A stretch of DNA of 64,000 nucleotides from Jackrogersella multiformis (taxonomy: Eukaryota > Ascomycota > Sordariomycetes > Xylariales > Hypoxylaceae): positions 2,976,001 through 3,040,000 of the forward strand of contig CADCXD010000002.1 in assembly GCA_902806575.1 (NCBI GenBank). The letters run 5' to 3'. Made by a program: the position numbers and the translations under genes. Positions 37,245 to 49,117 of the stretch are shown in pieces. Below the pieces are notes generated by a model that was given only the letters and a program-made list of their open reading frames with translations, was not told the origin of the DNA and did not search any database. The stretch's first letter is position 1. Every line of letters begins with the position of its first letter.

Positions 37245-38235
37245 GGTGTTATTTCAAAAAGTTATTCTTTGGATTATTACGGGTACGGTAGACTAGGCAA
37301 AGGGGAGGGGGCACGATCATGACATTATGATATTATGCTATACTAGATATATTATGGCGACTTGCCAGAGAAACAGTAATTGTAATAAGAAATATAATTT
37401 TTCTCCACCTTAGATCCCCAAGATTTAATCGCCGTGAATATGTTTCTTCAGTATTCATAATTATCGGCAATGTGAAGATAATGTGAAGATAATTGTGAGA
37501 GTTCGGAGTGTTTGAACAAAGAGCCACAAGATATTATTTATCAAGGCATGTTTGGAGCGAGTTTTCATTCAACGACCTGGGCCATAGCGAACCTATTGCT
37601 AAGCTAGGACGACTCTCAAGGTAGGGTTCCCTCCTGGTGTAGTGATGAGATGAGTCTTTGAAGCTTTTAACGACAAACGACAACCTTGGAAACAACAGGA
37701 CTATAGTACGGAACAGACCGTCCGGTATAGTCCCACATTTAGGTTTATGCTTAATGATAGAGATTCGACTAGGTAGGAATACGAAACTTCGGTGACGATA
37801 GTACCGCAGTTAGAGATAAAAGGTTGACCCTAATATATATATATGATATATTTAAATTGCGAAGAAAGGAAAATGCTATGTAGAGGATGAAAAGGATAAA
37901 AATCTCGACGAAAGCGAGGCAGCTCCTAATTGGTCCATGCCCCTGGTTCCAAGATTGTATTACCCCAACCTCTCAGAAGACCGAGATATTATGCAAGTAC
38001 AGGCGACCAGGTCAAGGATCATGTTCCAAGTACATACACTAGTAAGCTGAGATCGGGATCGCGGGGGTGTCGTCAGCAGGTTCAAACGATATTCTCAGCC
38101 CTCGAAACTCTTGAAATTATGATTCCAACAACTTAGCTTAGGTAGTTACTGAGATTAGGCTGCAACTTGCCACTTCTAGCTTTTATATTCTTGGATTTTA
38201 TCTAATATCAACTTGCATAAGCCTTGTTGGGTACT
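37245..38235. other. Intergenic region
   Basis: No supported feature. Short open frames here lack domains and codon bias. Confidence 0.55.
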
Positions 38236-39195
38236 ATGGCTCTTATGTTGCATTTCATCCGACGACCTTTTGATCCAGGCCTCTCCTCTAACAAATTCGC
38301 GGTCCAATTCAAGAACCCCACTGATGTCTTCTCCGTGCTCCTCAATCTCGGCGGCAATGTCGTTGCTCGTGCGCTAGCACAGCTGGTGGCACGTCACCCC
38401 AGTAGCGTTCTCATTTAGCGCGTGCGCATTCTTGTCTCCCGATTGTCACTGATGAGAAACCGCTCGACTCATTCTGTCCTCACTTTGGGTTGGCAGGTTG
38501 GGTCGCCTACGCCGTAACCGCGGTTGTATCCGCGGTCGGCGAAAATAGGCTGATGCCTTCTGCGAACTTTCCATCCAAGGTCATCAACGGGAAGAACGGA
38601 TTCGTGCGCGATAATACCTAATAGTTGGATCGTCGGTCGAGTCGTCCGAGATTTCGAGAAATGGATGGACGGGCAACCCCGAGCTGAGAAGAGCTGAGAA
38701 CACCGGGGTCAAAGGCGGCGAAGAGCAAGAGATAAACGATGCGTCTGTCCAGAATCCGGTGCAGACACGTGCCAATTCAGCACACCTGAGCTGTTAGAAA
38801 TCAATGCGTTCGGGAAAGGGGCAAGCCGGAGCCAGATCGACCGTCGAAAGCCGGACTCTGCGTCTCCATATATAGAGCGAGGAAAGCCTCCAAGGGCTAC
38901 CCTGGATATGATGTCCCGTATATTACTGGATTCTTTACCTGCGTCTTACAGCTTATAGTCGCGGCCATCCCATGCGGCTTATACGGCGGCTAGAGCATTC
39001 TCCTTGTAACCAGGGTGGGGACTGCATTGTCGTTCATCTCCGGCGCTCTCCCGCAATGGTCCAAGGAGAAATGGGCATGCCGTGAAGGCGCGGACAAGAC
39101 GTTTATGCTGACTATATGAAACGGCAGCTAGTATGCCATATTCATCCATGGGGCTGGTGTCGGCTTAGACCAGGAGGATCTTGCTGTTAAACGAC
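38236..39195 (+). pseudogene. Decayed gene for a fungal multispan membrane protein
   Basis: Successive blocks, in different frames and with stops between them, follow the order of a recurrent but unnamed Pezizomycotina membrane-protein family: NPTDVFSVLLNLGGNVVARA, then GWVAYAVTAVVSAVGENRLM with VINGKNGFVRDN, then SWIVGRVVRDFEKWMDG, then LQLIVAAIPCGLYGG and ILLVTRVGTALSFISGALPQ with WSKEKWACR, and finally an NGS.YAIFIHGAGVGLD block. Lesions include a stop at 38416, TAATAG at 38619-38624 with a frame change, a stop at 38991 where the family has tryptophan (TGG to TAG), and stops at 39117 and 39129. Several fit C to T or G to A changes. The family identification is from memory of the motif pattern and was not checked against a database. 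Confidence 0.6.
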
Positions 39196-39381
39196 GAAGA
39201 GAAAATAAAGTGGAAGGAGTACCAAGACAAAGCAAAGCAGGAAGAACAAGTCAAGAGAGAAGCAAACAAGCAAGAACCACGATGTACTACTACTTGCGTC
39301 CATGATCAACCACCTTCATTCGTCAGCATCCGATCTGACTTACAAAACCTGCATACTGTAGGTAAGTCCACCTCAGGCTGA

Positions 39382-40458
39382 TTATTCCAAGTTCAGGTAG
39401 TCTTTGACCTGTTGGTCATTCCACTCCCAGAATTGTTGGGCATTTCCGTTCCCTCCCTCCTCCACTGGAAGGGCCGCTATGGTCAGGTCCGGTCGAAGCG
39501 GGGCAATTCTTCCCCAGGGAATGACTAGAACCGAGATGTCAATCATATTGGGGTTCAAGACGAGGTCAGGGACTCGTGGCACTTACTCCACTTCTTGGTC
39601 CAGTCGACCTTGGTGTTAGTGACTTCAGGCGAAAAGGCTGCAAACAGCTGGGTATACACGCCATTGACGGCAGGATAAACGATGGCACCGGCTATGAGCT
39701 TGAGTGCTGTGCCTTGGTCTCTGGCCAGTTCCGTTCGGACATTTCCAGGGTTAATGGCCACGCTCACGATGCCGTCACCCTTATGTCGTCTAGCATACTC
39801 CGCTGCCAGAAGCCAGACACCGGCTTTGCTGATGCCGTAACGCTCAATATGAGACTTGGGTATATGGTAATCGAGGTTATCTAGGTCGACGCCACGCCCC
39901 TCGGGGGCAAACTGCTCCAGTCCGAATGAGGATAGCCAAATGACACGAACGGCATCCGCAGCCTCGGATCTGGCCCCCACAACCAGTGCCGGAGTTAGTA
40001 GCTTTGTAAAGAGAAAAGTACCACCACAATTAACCCCCAACGCCAATTCACAACCCTGGGCCGTCTTAGGCAGAGGCTTACTAGGCCCTACCATGACCCC
40101 GGCATTGTTAAAGAGTACATGCAGCTTGTTCTCGTGTGTCAAGAAGGTCTTAGCCGCTGCCTGTACCGTAGCTAGGTCGGCGAGATCTAGATGCAAGAAA
40201 ACCAATTCCCATTTGGATATAAGTTCAGCCTTCTTGATTTCAACGATAGTCTAGGCTACCTTCTCCTCTGAACGGCAAGCGACGTAGATCTTGGCATTCC
40301 TAGAGTAGAGAACTCGGGCCAGCTCTTTACCCATTCCGCTGTTGGCACCTGTCACAACGTAGACTTTGTCATCCAGGCTGTTGGGTATCGACTAGTCGCT
40401 ATATTGTGGCTTGGGAGGAAAAAACTCGAGTCCACGAAAAGTTCTTGTTTGGAGCCAT
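39382..40458 (-). pseudogene. Short-chain dehydrogenase/reductase, inactivated near its N-terminus
   Basis: Would encode an NAD(P)-dependent SDR. Start ATG 40458 (MAPNKNFSWTRVF), then the Rossmann motif VYVVTGANSGMGKELA, NNAGVM, the catalytic YGISK (Tyr-x3-Lys) and NPGNVRTELA. A 62-bp intron (39586-39525, GTAAGT..TTCTAG) restores TKKWIIPWGRIAPLR, the usual SDR C-terminus, ending at 39382. Three lesions disrupt the first third: one extra T in a T-run at about 40415 shifts the frame relative to the expected FPPKPQYSD, and two TAG codons (after YSD and in EKVA*TIVEIKK) sit where CAG is expected. The remaining two thirds is intact, including the splice sites, so inactivation looks recent. An unseen upstream intron could hide the first two lesions but not the second TAG. 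Confidence 0.75.
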
Positions 40459-41092
40459 GGTGTGTGATGACTGGCCTCGTCCTTCTTTGGTATAAGTAAG
40501 ATCCGGGATAAGATCCGGGATAGGGGTGACGACGACGGACGCGAAGGAAAGAAAATGGGGGTGTGTTGGAAAAGTTAGGATTATCCACCACAAAGATTCT
40601 TTGTTTTTCAAGTCAACACTTTGAGTGCGACAAATCGATCAGGACCGGGACTTGATTAAAGCTGGAAGTAAATGTGATGCTACACGATATCAAGTCCGCC
40701 TTGTTATAACGAGCTAGCAGCACAGATGCAGACACTAGGTATCCCTTGCATATATAACCTAACATTATTCTGTGGTTACCTAGGTATAGGCTCGTTAACA
40801 TGGCGTAACAGGTTGGAGTTCCTATGCAGACATAAGGTCTACGTGAAGATGGGTCACAACAACTTTACTACTTCTCGAGGTTGATCGTACGAAATTCTGC
40901 GTCCAGACCACTCACGTAACTAGGCCATGGCCACTCTTTCGCAAACAAGGGAACTTAGTTGGAATCAATGTATGCCCAGTGTTATTATAGGCATGGGGAA
41001 GGTAGAAAGGTGGGTGAGAAGTAGAGAGGTTTACCCAAACACTAACATCACCAACGACCAACAGAAAACTGGCCACTCAGCCCTTTTTACTT

Positions 41093-41622
41093 TTAACTAC
41101 CTAGGCACCTAGCTTTGCGACTAAATCGGTCTTCGTCACTCATATTGATGCTGCCAGGGTGACATATTGTGGTCCCGAGTACCTTCGCCACTCGACTGCG
41201 CGGCGAACCTTTCACACACTCAGCAACTTTTAGGGGCTTGCCAAAGCAACGTTTGAGCGATGCATCCTAGAGATATTGTTAATCAGGAAAGTAAGAGTAA
41301 AGCAATCCCCAAGAAGGTAGACATCAGATACGTGAGATAACACGACAACACCGTCTTTAGAGAGATGCAAGTCGGCTTCAATCGCGTGAGTGCCAACATC
41401 GACTGCACCTTGAAACGCGCACATCGTGTTCTCTGGGAACATGGCCTTGTAGCCACGGTGACTAATGACTTGCGGCAGCCAGCTCTGCTTCGTGTCTCTG
41501 GGACTGGTCCATAAAGCTGCTAAAGGGGGACGCTAGTCAGTAATATGATCTTCACATCATCGCCATGGTATTCAACAATCAATAAACAGGTACATCCACA
41601 TACTTGTTGGGGGGTCGTTCAT
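41093..41622 (-). pseudogene. Truncated glycerophosphodiester phosphodiesterase (GDPD)
   Basis: Three short exons are readable: 41622-41604 (MNDPPT), 41519-41332 and 41266-41093, with introns of 84 and 65 bp that have good GT..AG ends and keep frame. Exon 2 encodes the N-terminal GDPD core: VISHRGYKAMFPENTMCAF, then IEADLHLSKDGVVVLSH, with the catalytic/metal residues of HRG, PENT and IEAD. Exon 3 continues DASLKRCFGK and then departs from the family and stops at 41093, after about 126 residues in all. Intact GDPD enzymes of this type are about 300 residues, so the distal half is missing or replaced. It is a gene remnant unless the short product is used for something else. It lies in the same decayed block as the SDR and membrane-protein pseudogenes. 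Confidence 0.68.
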
Positions 41623-42584
41623 ATTTCTAATAGATAGCACCTAACAGAAGAAGTGTACGTTTTACAGCAATTTAGATGTTGGAGTCCGTATGCTCTCCAC
41701 CTTTAAAGTCGATTGCGCGGATGACGTTGGTTCTGTAAGGCAATTTCTTGGTTGGTTAAATCTTCCGCCTCTAGAGGAAGTACTAAATGCTCCCTTGCGT
41801 CTTAAATTATGACTCGTCACATTTTTCTGTGGCCTCGTAGCCTTTACAGGTTCGACTTTGTCCGTTATTCTTTGTTAGCTGCACCCAACGTGTGAGACCA
41901 CGGACATATTCATATTTGTCTTGCGAGCTGCAAGTATTAGTTATTGACAAACCAACCACCTACGTATAGGTCAATAAAAATAAATATTTATTCACGCGCG
42001 CGAGCATTCTGACACAGACTTAACCACCTAGATGAATTGATCAAATAGGCCTTATTAGATGTATCCCGTTTTGATGTATTGAGAGGGATCATAGTACGGC
42101 GCCAAAGGCGGCACGTGATACCCTTGAAAGTCACCTTATGCAGAAGTATTACGTTAATGATAAAGAACAATAAAACCAAATGAAGGACTTCGTATTTTAA
42201 TAAAAGTATATAAAAGTTAAGATTTCTTAGCTATGAGTGGAAAGACCTTGGAAATTACATTACCCTTCTGTTCACTCTCTTGCCGTATGGTCTATATTGT
42301 GGTTTAATAGCAGTGAATTGTACTTCCTACCTAATATGAGGAACTATCTATAAATTTACTTATTCGAAAGTATATCAACCGTTCCGTTCCATAGGTCACC
42401 CACTTTATCCTAATACAACTATGATCTTGCCGTGAGGGTTCATAATGTTACCCGATGCAATGATACATATTGAAGCAACACGTTTTTATAGATATATGTA
42501 TTTATGTTAACGGGTTTACTGGCTGCTACACTAATGCATATGAATTATCTAACTTCCTGTCCATAAAGCAGCTCAACTCGCATG
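41623..42584. other. Intergenic region
   Basis: No supported feature; moderately AT-rich. Confidence 0.55.
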
Positions 42585-43142
42585 TTAAGTTCCCATCATA
42601 GCCACGTTTAATGATAGGGCTGTATCGACATCTTCTTCGGCTAAAGGCTGCCCATTAATAGGATTCGGGGCTATCTGAGAGGGCGGGGATGGTTGATCAA
42701 GTTCAGGAGTGTGCTCGGGATCTTCAGTAGGTTCGGAGACGTAAAACTTACCATAAGATTTCAGTTGGAGCTGAGTTAATGGGGAAAACTGTCGGAAGTT
42801 TTGTAAAACCCACCCTAACGGCTTTTTCAAGAGTTCTTGGGAGGTTAGTTCGTAAAGATAATCATTGGCTGGGTCAGAGTTCGGTGGATGATTTTTCTTG
42901 CCCTCTTCTAGTAATGCCATGTTTTCGAACCAACGCTCATCTGCATGGTGTAAGTGGCTGTCTTCATCACTATTTAGGTCATAGAGACCACCATGTAGTC
43001 CGTCATAAGACTTACTTCTTAATGCACGAGCGTTATTTGATGCTTGTGTAGGTTGTGAATCGTATCCCTCGGGATTGCGATCGGGTTGACGTTCGGCAGC
43101 CCTAGCCCGCGAGCTCCTAGTGGGTACAGCTTCGCTACTCAT
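42585..43142 (-). CDS. Unrecognised hydrophilic protein, 185 residues
   Basis: Single open frame from ATG 43142 (MSSEAVPTRSSRARAAERQP) to TAA at 42585. No signal peptide, membrane segment or known motif. The first half is charged and rich in Ser, Asn and Asp and likely disordered. A central segment, LYELTSQELLKKPLGWVL followed by LTQLQLKSYGKFYV, has helix-like hydrophobic periodicity. The last 50 residues are rich in Pro, Glu and Asp. It could be a real lineage-specific gene or the open remainder of a larger one. Upstream DNA is AT-rich, as expected for a promoter. No function is proposed. Confidence 0.5.
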   Translation of the reverse strand: MSSEAVPTRSSRARAAERQPDRNPEGYDSQPTQASNNARALRSKSYDGLHGGLYDLNSDEDSHLHHADERWFENMALLEEGKKNHPPNSDPANDYLYELTSQELLKKPLGWVLQNFRQFSPLTQLQLKSYGKFYVSEPTEDPEHTPELDQPSPPSQIAPNPINGQPLAEEDVDTALSLNVAMMGT

Positions 43143-44369
43143 TTCAGCTAGGTATTTCTGTAATTCTTTTTTGGATAAGTTGATTAAATATGCAGGTATT
43201 TCCTATTTCTGTTTTCTGGAACTAGAGTAATTTTTGGTGAGAGAGCGGAGAAGGATTTCTTTTCGTATGAAGTTATAAATGGAATGGTTCTAGAGACGGA
43301 AGAGACAAAGAATACTTAAAGAGCATTGTTGCTACAAATATATAGACGGGCATGGAGGAACAAGAAAATACATTGTTTACATTCAAATCCGAAGTTCAGT
43401 AACAGTATTATAGCCTACCTAGGTACATATTTACTTATATCAATTGAAATATCATTTTTATAATTTTATATTGATTTATAATAGCCTTGCGAAGTTGGTG
43501 AGTTTTGGTGAGGCTAAGTGGAGCGTCCGCATAAGAATGGTAGGTCAGTGTAGGTTAGAAGTTTTCGGAAGATTACCATCGTGGAAAGGGGAGTTGTTTA
43601 ACTATGCCATCGAATATATAAACCATCCATATTTACTCTTGGGGGTAGCTAAGTACTATTAATATACCGCGGTTTACACAATTCGGTATGTCAATGGGGA
43701 AGAATACAGTCTCCTTCCATCAGTTGACGATCCCGCCTGATAACTTCTACAGTTGTCTACACTTTCCCTTGCAATAAAACTAATATAGAATACTGCTAGT
43801 TAAGAAGATAATATGGTAGAACTGGAGACCAAGATCTTAGAGCGGGAGTTAGGCTTGTATATCCCTTTGACTGGTATAGAAGGAAACTTACGAGAAACGC
43901 GAAGTACTGAAGCACAGTGTGTGAAATTATGCGAGCTGGGATACATAATACATACCACCATGTCCTATAATTGGATACATGATATAAAATTGTCGCTTAG
44001 AATGGACTCACACCGTTTGTATATTCGTTGATTGGTAGGTAGATATCATGTGGAACACGAAGACCCCAGTCGCCATCCTACGGTACTTTAGATTCTATTA
44101 AGGGGGTACCTGATTAAGCTCCGGCTCTTCTCTGACATTTATCTTATATAATAGCGAGCGCTCGGTGAAAACTCAACTACCCCTTTCATGAAGCTGACTT
44201 CTGTTTCAATACCAAGGTAAATACCATGGCTATAAAGTACGGATCCGACCAAGCAGTTCGGAAGTTATTGACATTCCGAAGTCTCTGTGCTGGGTGTCGA
44301 ATCGATACTTGCTACACTGAACAATCAGAAAACCAACTAAAAAATTTAAAATATCATACATAGACTCGT
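43143..44369. other. Intergenic region
   Basis: No convincing gene. A 72-codon frame at 43813-44031 (+) begins with ATG but shows no domain. One ACCTAGGT word occurs near 43420. Confidence 0.5.
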
Positions 44370-45692
44370 TTAACTCGGGACCCAGCCGATTTCCTCGATC
44401 GGCCATCGAATCCATAATCGGTATCCATCGTCCAACACGGAATATATCCTCCCAACTAAATGAACGCCCCAGCCTTCTATCCACCAGTTATGATCTAGGC
44501 GTTTAAGCAAGACGCAGAAGAAAGCGAGGACACACAATGCCTCGTTGTCGTGCACCTTGAGGAGGTTTGTGAACTCGTCGCGAATTTTAAAGAGCCACAT
44601 AAATGCACCCCTAACCCGTTGGTCGTCCGTGATGCTGCTGCTGTGGAAGAAAGCAAAGCTTCGTCTCATGGAGTCTATTGCATGAGACAGATCGCTTAAT
44701 TTCTGTGAATCTTTGACATAGAAGCTGATTGTGATCTCGAGATCCTTGAGGCCTTCATGTTCGGGAGGCGTCATGGCTTCCCAGATCTCATTCATCATTT
44801 TCCCGGAGTCGAATATGAAGCCCAACGACATGACTGAGTGTATAGTGTCTTCGTTGATTTCTACGACGCTGCGCATACCCCTAAAGAGAAGGAGCCATTG
44901 GGGCATAACTCCATTGGAGATCACGAGCAGGTCGCTCGACTCCTTGGGGCTGCCAAAAGTAATGTAGGTTGTGAGCATGCAGAAGAAGAGAATCGGTACC
45001 GAATTTTCGGCGTTGAGATCATCAAGCACGGGTAACGCCATAGACGAAGATGCATTCTGATGTAACATTGCCTGCTCGATGAGAACCTCTTTTCGCTGGG
45101 GTTTGAACCGGGCAAGGTGCAATGCAGAAAGGGAAAGAATCGCTTTGAGAACATAATGGTACGAGAACCCCATCCGCGGGACATTTACACGCCAGAAGTT
45201 ACGGACCATAGGTTCGGTAGAAAAGGTAAAACATGTTGAGGTAGTAAAATGATGGAGGAGTTCAAGATCGAGAGCACTAAACCAGTCGCCCGGCGCCGGT
45301 TGGTGGCTAAGAGAAGTAGTTGCCGGGGATGAAATATGACTTCCGGTAGGAGTGTGCCCGGAATCACTGCAGCTCATAGCCTCAGGGTCGGGGGCTAAAG
45401 CCTGGGCCGATACATTGAAGTCGCAGCTGATCCCGCGTCTACAGTCCAATCAGCTGATATTTCCCATATTCCGGAGACGGCAAAGCCGTCAGATTTCGGC
45501 ATACCTGACGCAGTTGCGACAAGACGGCCTTGTCTCGTCACACTATGAATACATGATTAGGAATTGTAAAACGAAGAAACATTATTGGAGCTCGAGCAAA
45601 CCCACCTTCACCTTTCGAGATTTACATACTCGGCAACCAGTCCGAGTCTTCGCATGCGGTCTTCGGGTCGGCTTCTGAATCGGTGATGCCAT
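44370..45692 (-). CDS. Zn(II)2Cys6 transcription factor, Upc2-like
   Basis: Three exons, 45692-45606, 45542-45505 and 45438-44370, give 397 residues. Introns are 63 bp (GTGGGT..CATAG) and 66 bp (GTATGC..TGTAG). Both cut through the zinc cluster, and removing them yields a perfect binuclear cluster: C20-x2-C23-x6-C30-x6-C37-x2-C40-x6-C47 (GCRVCKSRKVKCDE, then PSCRNCVRRGISCDF). The rest fits the fungal-specific domain of sterol-uptake-control (Upc2-type) factors: DLELLHHFTTSTCFTFS, then MGFSYHYVLKAILSLSALHL, and the typical ending RLWIRWPIEEIGWVPS. Such proteins are nuclear regulators; which genes it controls is unknown. No biosynthetic gene lies next to it except the P450 5 kb to the right. 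A run of 12 C (coding strand) sits four bases before the start codon. Confidence 0.85.
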
Positions 45693-45696
45693 GACT

Positions 45697-45708
45697 GGGG
45701 GGGGGGGG
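45697..45708. repeat. G12 homopolymer
   Basis: Twelve consecutive G on the + strand, four bases upstream of the chosen ATG of the reverse-strand Zn2Cys6 gene. It would lie in the 5' leader. Confidence 0.85.
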
Positions 45709-48700
45709 TTCAAATCTTTGCGAGACATACAATTACATAACGCAAGTCGGTTGAGGTAAAGGAGCTATAAGGTCGATGTGAAATCTCGTAAACGCGCCTT
45801 GATTACGAGTCATGCCTGTCTAAGCCGTTCGAATCTGCCTTGCCAAGCCACGAATACGATAAATACGAATACCTTATTCATAACAAGGTCCGAGCTACGA
45901 GCTAGCGAGCTACAGCAGGCGACGATCTAGTATGTAACAAGCTAAGCATTCTACTAGATTCGCGCGTTTATGCAGTCAACTGTAACATAACTAGTATTAT
46001 TATAGACAATCTTATCAAAATGTAGTAATCTAGGTATCGAGAAGCATTAACGAAGTTGAAACGAGGTTCAAACGGAAATAAGGCATCAGAGTAGAGCTGG
46101 CCAGTCTGCCAATATTATTTAAGAAATTAAGATAATAAACGCATAACGCATCCTCCATGATCTTCCAAGCGCCATTAGTTGGCCGGGTATACTGGGTACC
46201 TGTTAGTACTCGTGCTTGGCGTACCGTTCGAGTCAAAGATGTTCGTGAGCGCGTCAATGGGTAAATGGAATCGGTGAACCAAATCAGAATACAAGGTGAT
46301 CGGTGGATAATTGACTATGACATCCTCTGTGCCATTGAGAAAAGTGAGGTTATCACGAAAAGTGGTCCTAAAGTCACAGCGACGGACTTCATAGTTTGGT
46401 AATGGTTACCCCGTTATCATTTACAATGGTAGTAGCTTAAGTAAAGCCTGAAAATGCGCCATGTGGCGTATAAACACCGCTAGAAATTAATAATACCTGG
46501 AGAGACAGGCCTAGGTTCAAAAGGCGTGGCGTAGGAATAGTGTCACTCAACGTCTCAACAGACTCAAGTAGTGTGGGCGATCATTACTCGCTCCATTCAA
46601 ACACCTGGTTCGGTCGAGTTACAACAAGTCAGAGGATTATCTCCACTGCAGGCCGGCACGCAGGCACGCTGGCACGTTAATTAGCCCCTGGTAATCGCGT
46701 GTGATATCCAAGGAAAATTGGGGGCCAACCAACCTTCCATTATGGTTCCAGGGGCTTCCAGAACTTCCAGCGGGGTCTCCATACAGATCAAAAAGGTAGG
46801 GCTGAAAGAATCTCCGCCTGCCGAAATATCGACGGATCACAATACTTAGGGGACGTGGCTTATAAGTCTGCGTACGTCACCTATTACAGAGGTCCATAAC
46901 AAACACATCGATTTTAGATGCCCAACATACGATAGCGACAGCTTTGGTGTCTATGCGAAGCTGGTTCTCCTTGACGATCAAGGCTGATTTCTGATTTCGT
47001 TGCTGGTCAGCACGTTCAAATTGGCTACCTACCTGGTAGTGTATACTATACCCGGGGGTCCGCCCGGCCCTTGATAAGCCTGTGGCTGGTGAAGGATTAA
47101 ATACTAGGGACGTACGCAATGGTAGTGAATGAATTGAAGTCAATGTGAATATAATTAGCATATCACGGGTATTTCCGCCCTACACTTCTCCATCCACGGC
47201 AGTGTTCTAGATACTAGGTATGTATTAATAACGGATCGGACGGATGTACGTCGATTTAGGACTATATTGGTCGCTAGATAAATGGACCTTGCCGCAGTCG
47301 ATAGTATTAGCATCACTAAGGTAGCTAGTATGTGAGTATACGTTTTCTGTCTCATAAGACCTGGAGGTAATCTAGATCGTCAGTGCTACCCATAGCGTTG
47401 TCTAGAGGCGCTTCGCCGATAATGCGTTTCAACGGCGGTCCATTATTTGGTCCCCGGTGTAGATGTCGCCCTAACTAGGCGCGCCGGTATAGTTGACATA
47501 GGCAATAATTGGATGGTTCCTATCAGGCAATTGTCAGGTAGGTAGCCTAAGAATATAACCCGTCCCAATACGGGTCGATGTATCAATCAATCATAGCGGT
47601 TGAAACAGGTGGGAGCGGTAATTTTGTAATTTCGATAGACGCCCGCTCAAGAGGTGCAGGAATATGCTGCCGAGAGGGTTAGCCGTTAAGAAAACCAACG
47701 ACTTAGGTCGCCATTTAACTATGATTCTCAAAGCTTTAAAGGGGATCTACTATTATCATAGGAGGCATGCTGGCTTGTCGATCTCATTTCTGTATAAGAT
47801 CCTATTTAACGTAGGTATAAGCGGAGAAAATGCCGTCGGAGAAGGCGCAGACAGTGCGTGAACCGTAGCAAGAATACTGAGTTATAACGTGGATTTATAT
47901 CCCTTAGATCAGCTATTTAAGTATATTATGTACTCCTTATGGCTAGTAATAGGTGTTGATTATGCAATCGGGGGATAGCCTGTAGCACAGTTTAGTACAG
48001 TATCGTTATGACTGTCTGTACTGAATCCGACGCTATCTCAACGGATACTAGCATTAGCTTAGGTAATACGGATCTACCTATTAAGGGCAAGGATTTAGCA
48101 ACTCCCGATCTAGGATGTTTATTAGGTAGGGATTTTGGTAGTGTATCTACCTAGACCTACTAACTAATACGAATTATCCGAGATGTACGAGATCCGAACC
48201 CGATTTCATCAACGCTAGGCATGAAATATCAATATATCTGTAACCTAAGGCTATCAGAAAGTTTAAGTTCGATTTCTATTGCATAGTAACGATCTTCATA
48301 TGTTACTAGTAGCTCACAATCTGTATAGATGAGTGGAATCGGAAGTATCCGTAGCCATAAAATATTTTGGCAATACCATCAATGCTACGGCTCTATTACT
48401 TAGGTAATCAGCCGGAATCTCATACGAAAGTGAAAGTCTATTAGCGAGACAACAGCCCTATGATATCTCAGTCGTACCTAGCTTTCATTTGCATGATATT
48501 TGATGGCGCAGAAAGATTTCCCCATACGCTATGGTTATACTAATACATGGCTCTTTATATCAATATACTGTCTAATCGCATATATTTGTCAATCTAAGCA
48601 TGTATATATGTAATAATGCCATATACCAACTTAGAGATCCGCGTATTAATGTGGTGGTTTCGAGCCATAGCCTATATTTCCCCACAAGACTATGGTAACA

Positions 48701-49117
48701 TATTTCATAGTAACTCTAGCGTACCTAATATCTATATAGTCCTACTTTACACATGCATAGCCACAAGTTACGCATCTAGCTTTCCCCTGAATATAAACAT
48801 GTGCGAAGCTATGAACAGTACGAGTCACAAAAGTACGAGTTCCGGTACGAGGATTTCGGGTGCTATTATTACGTAGACGTCTCAGGTCTAGGTCCAAGGC
48901 TGTGAACGAGTAAGGTTGAGAATAGATAGCATCACCTTTGTTGACTATGGACGATATCTGAGATTATATCTATCTAGACCAAGACCATTCCTTGGATCTA
49001 TCTGACTCTTGAACATCACTCAGTCTACAGCTCAAACTATAACCTCACCACACTACACCACACTAAACTGCACAACACTCAGCAGAACTAAACCGAGAAT
49101 CCTGAACATCAGCCAAA
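45709..49117. other. Gene-poor intergenic region
   Basis: No complete gene. One reverse-strand frame open for 76 codons without ATG (46175-46405) reads like coding sequence (PNYEVRRCDFRTTF, NLTFLNGTEDVIVNYPP) and may be an exon remnant; I do not recognise it. A few ACCTAGGT-type words occur (47030, 47540). The remainder shows nothing. Confidence 0.5.

Noticed and set aside
43813..44031. 72-codon ATG frame on the + strand
   Set aside because: No domain, signal peptide or coding bias strong enough to call a gene.
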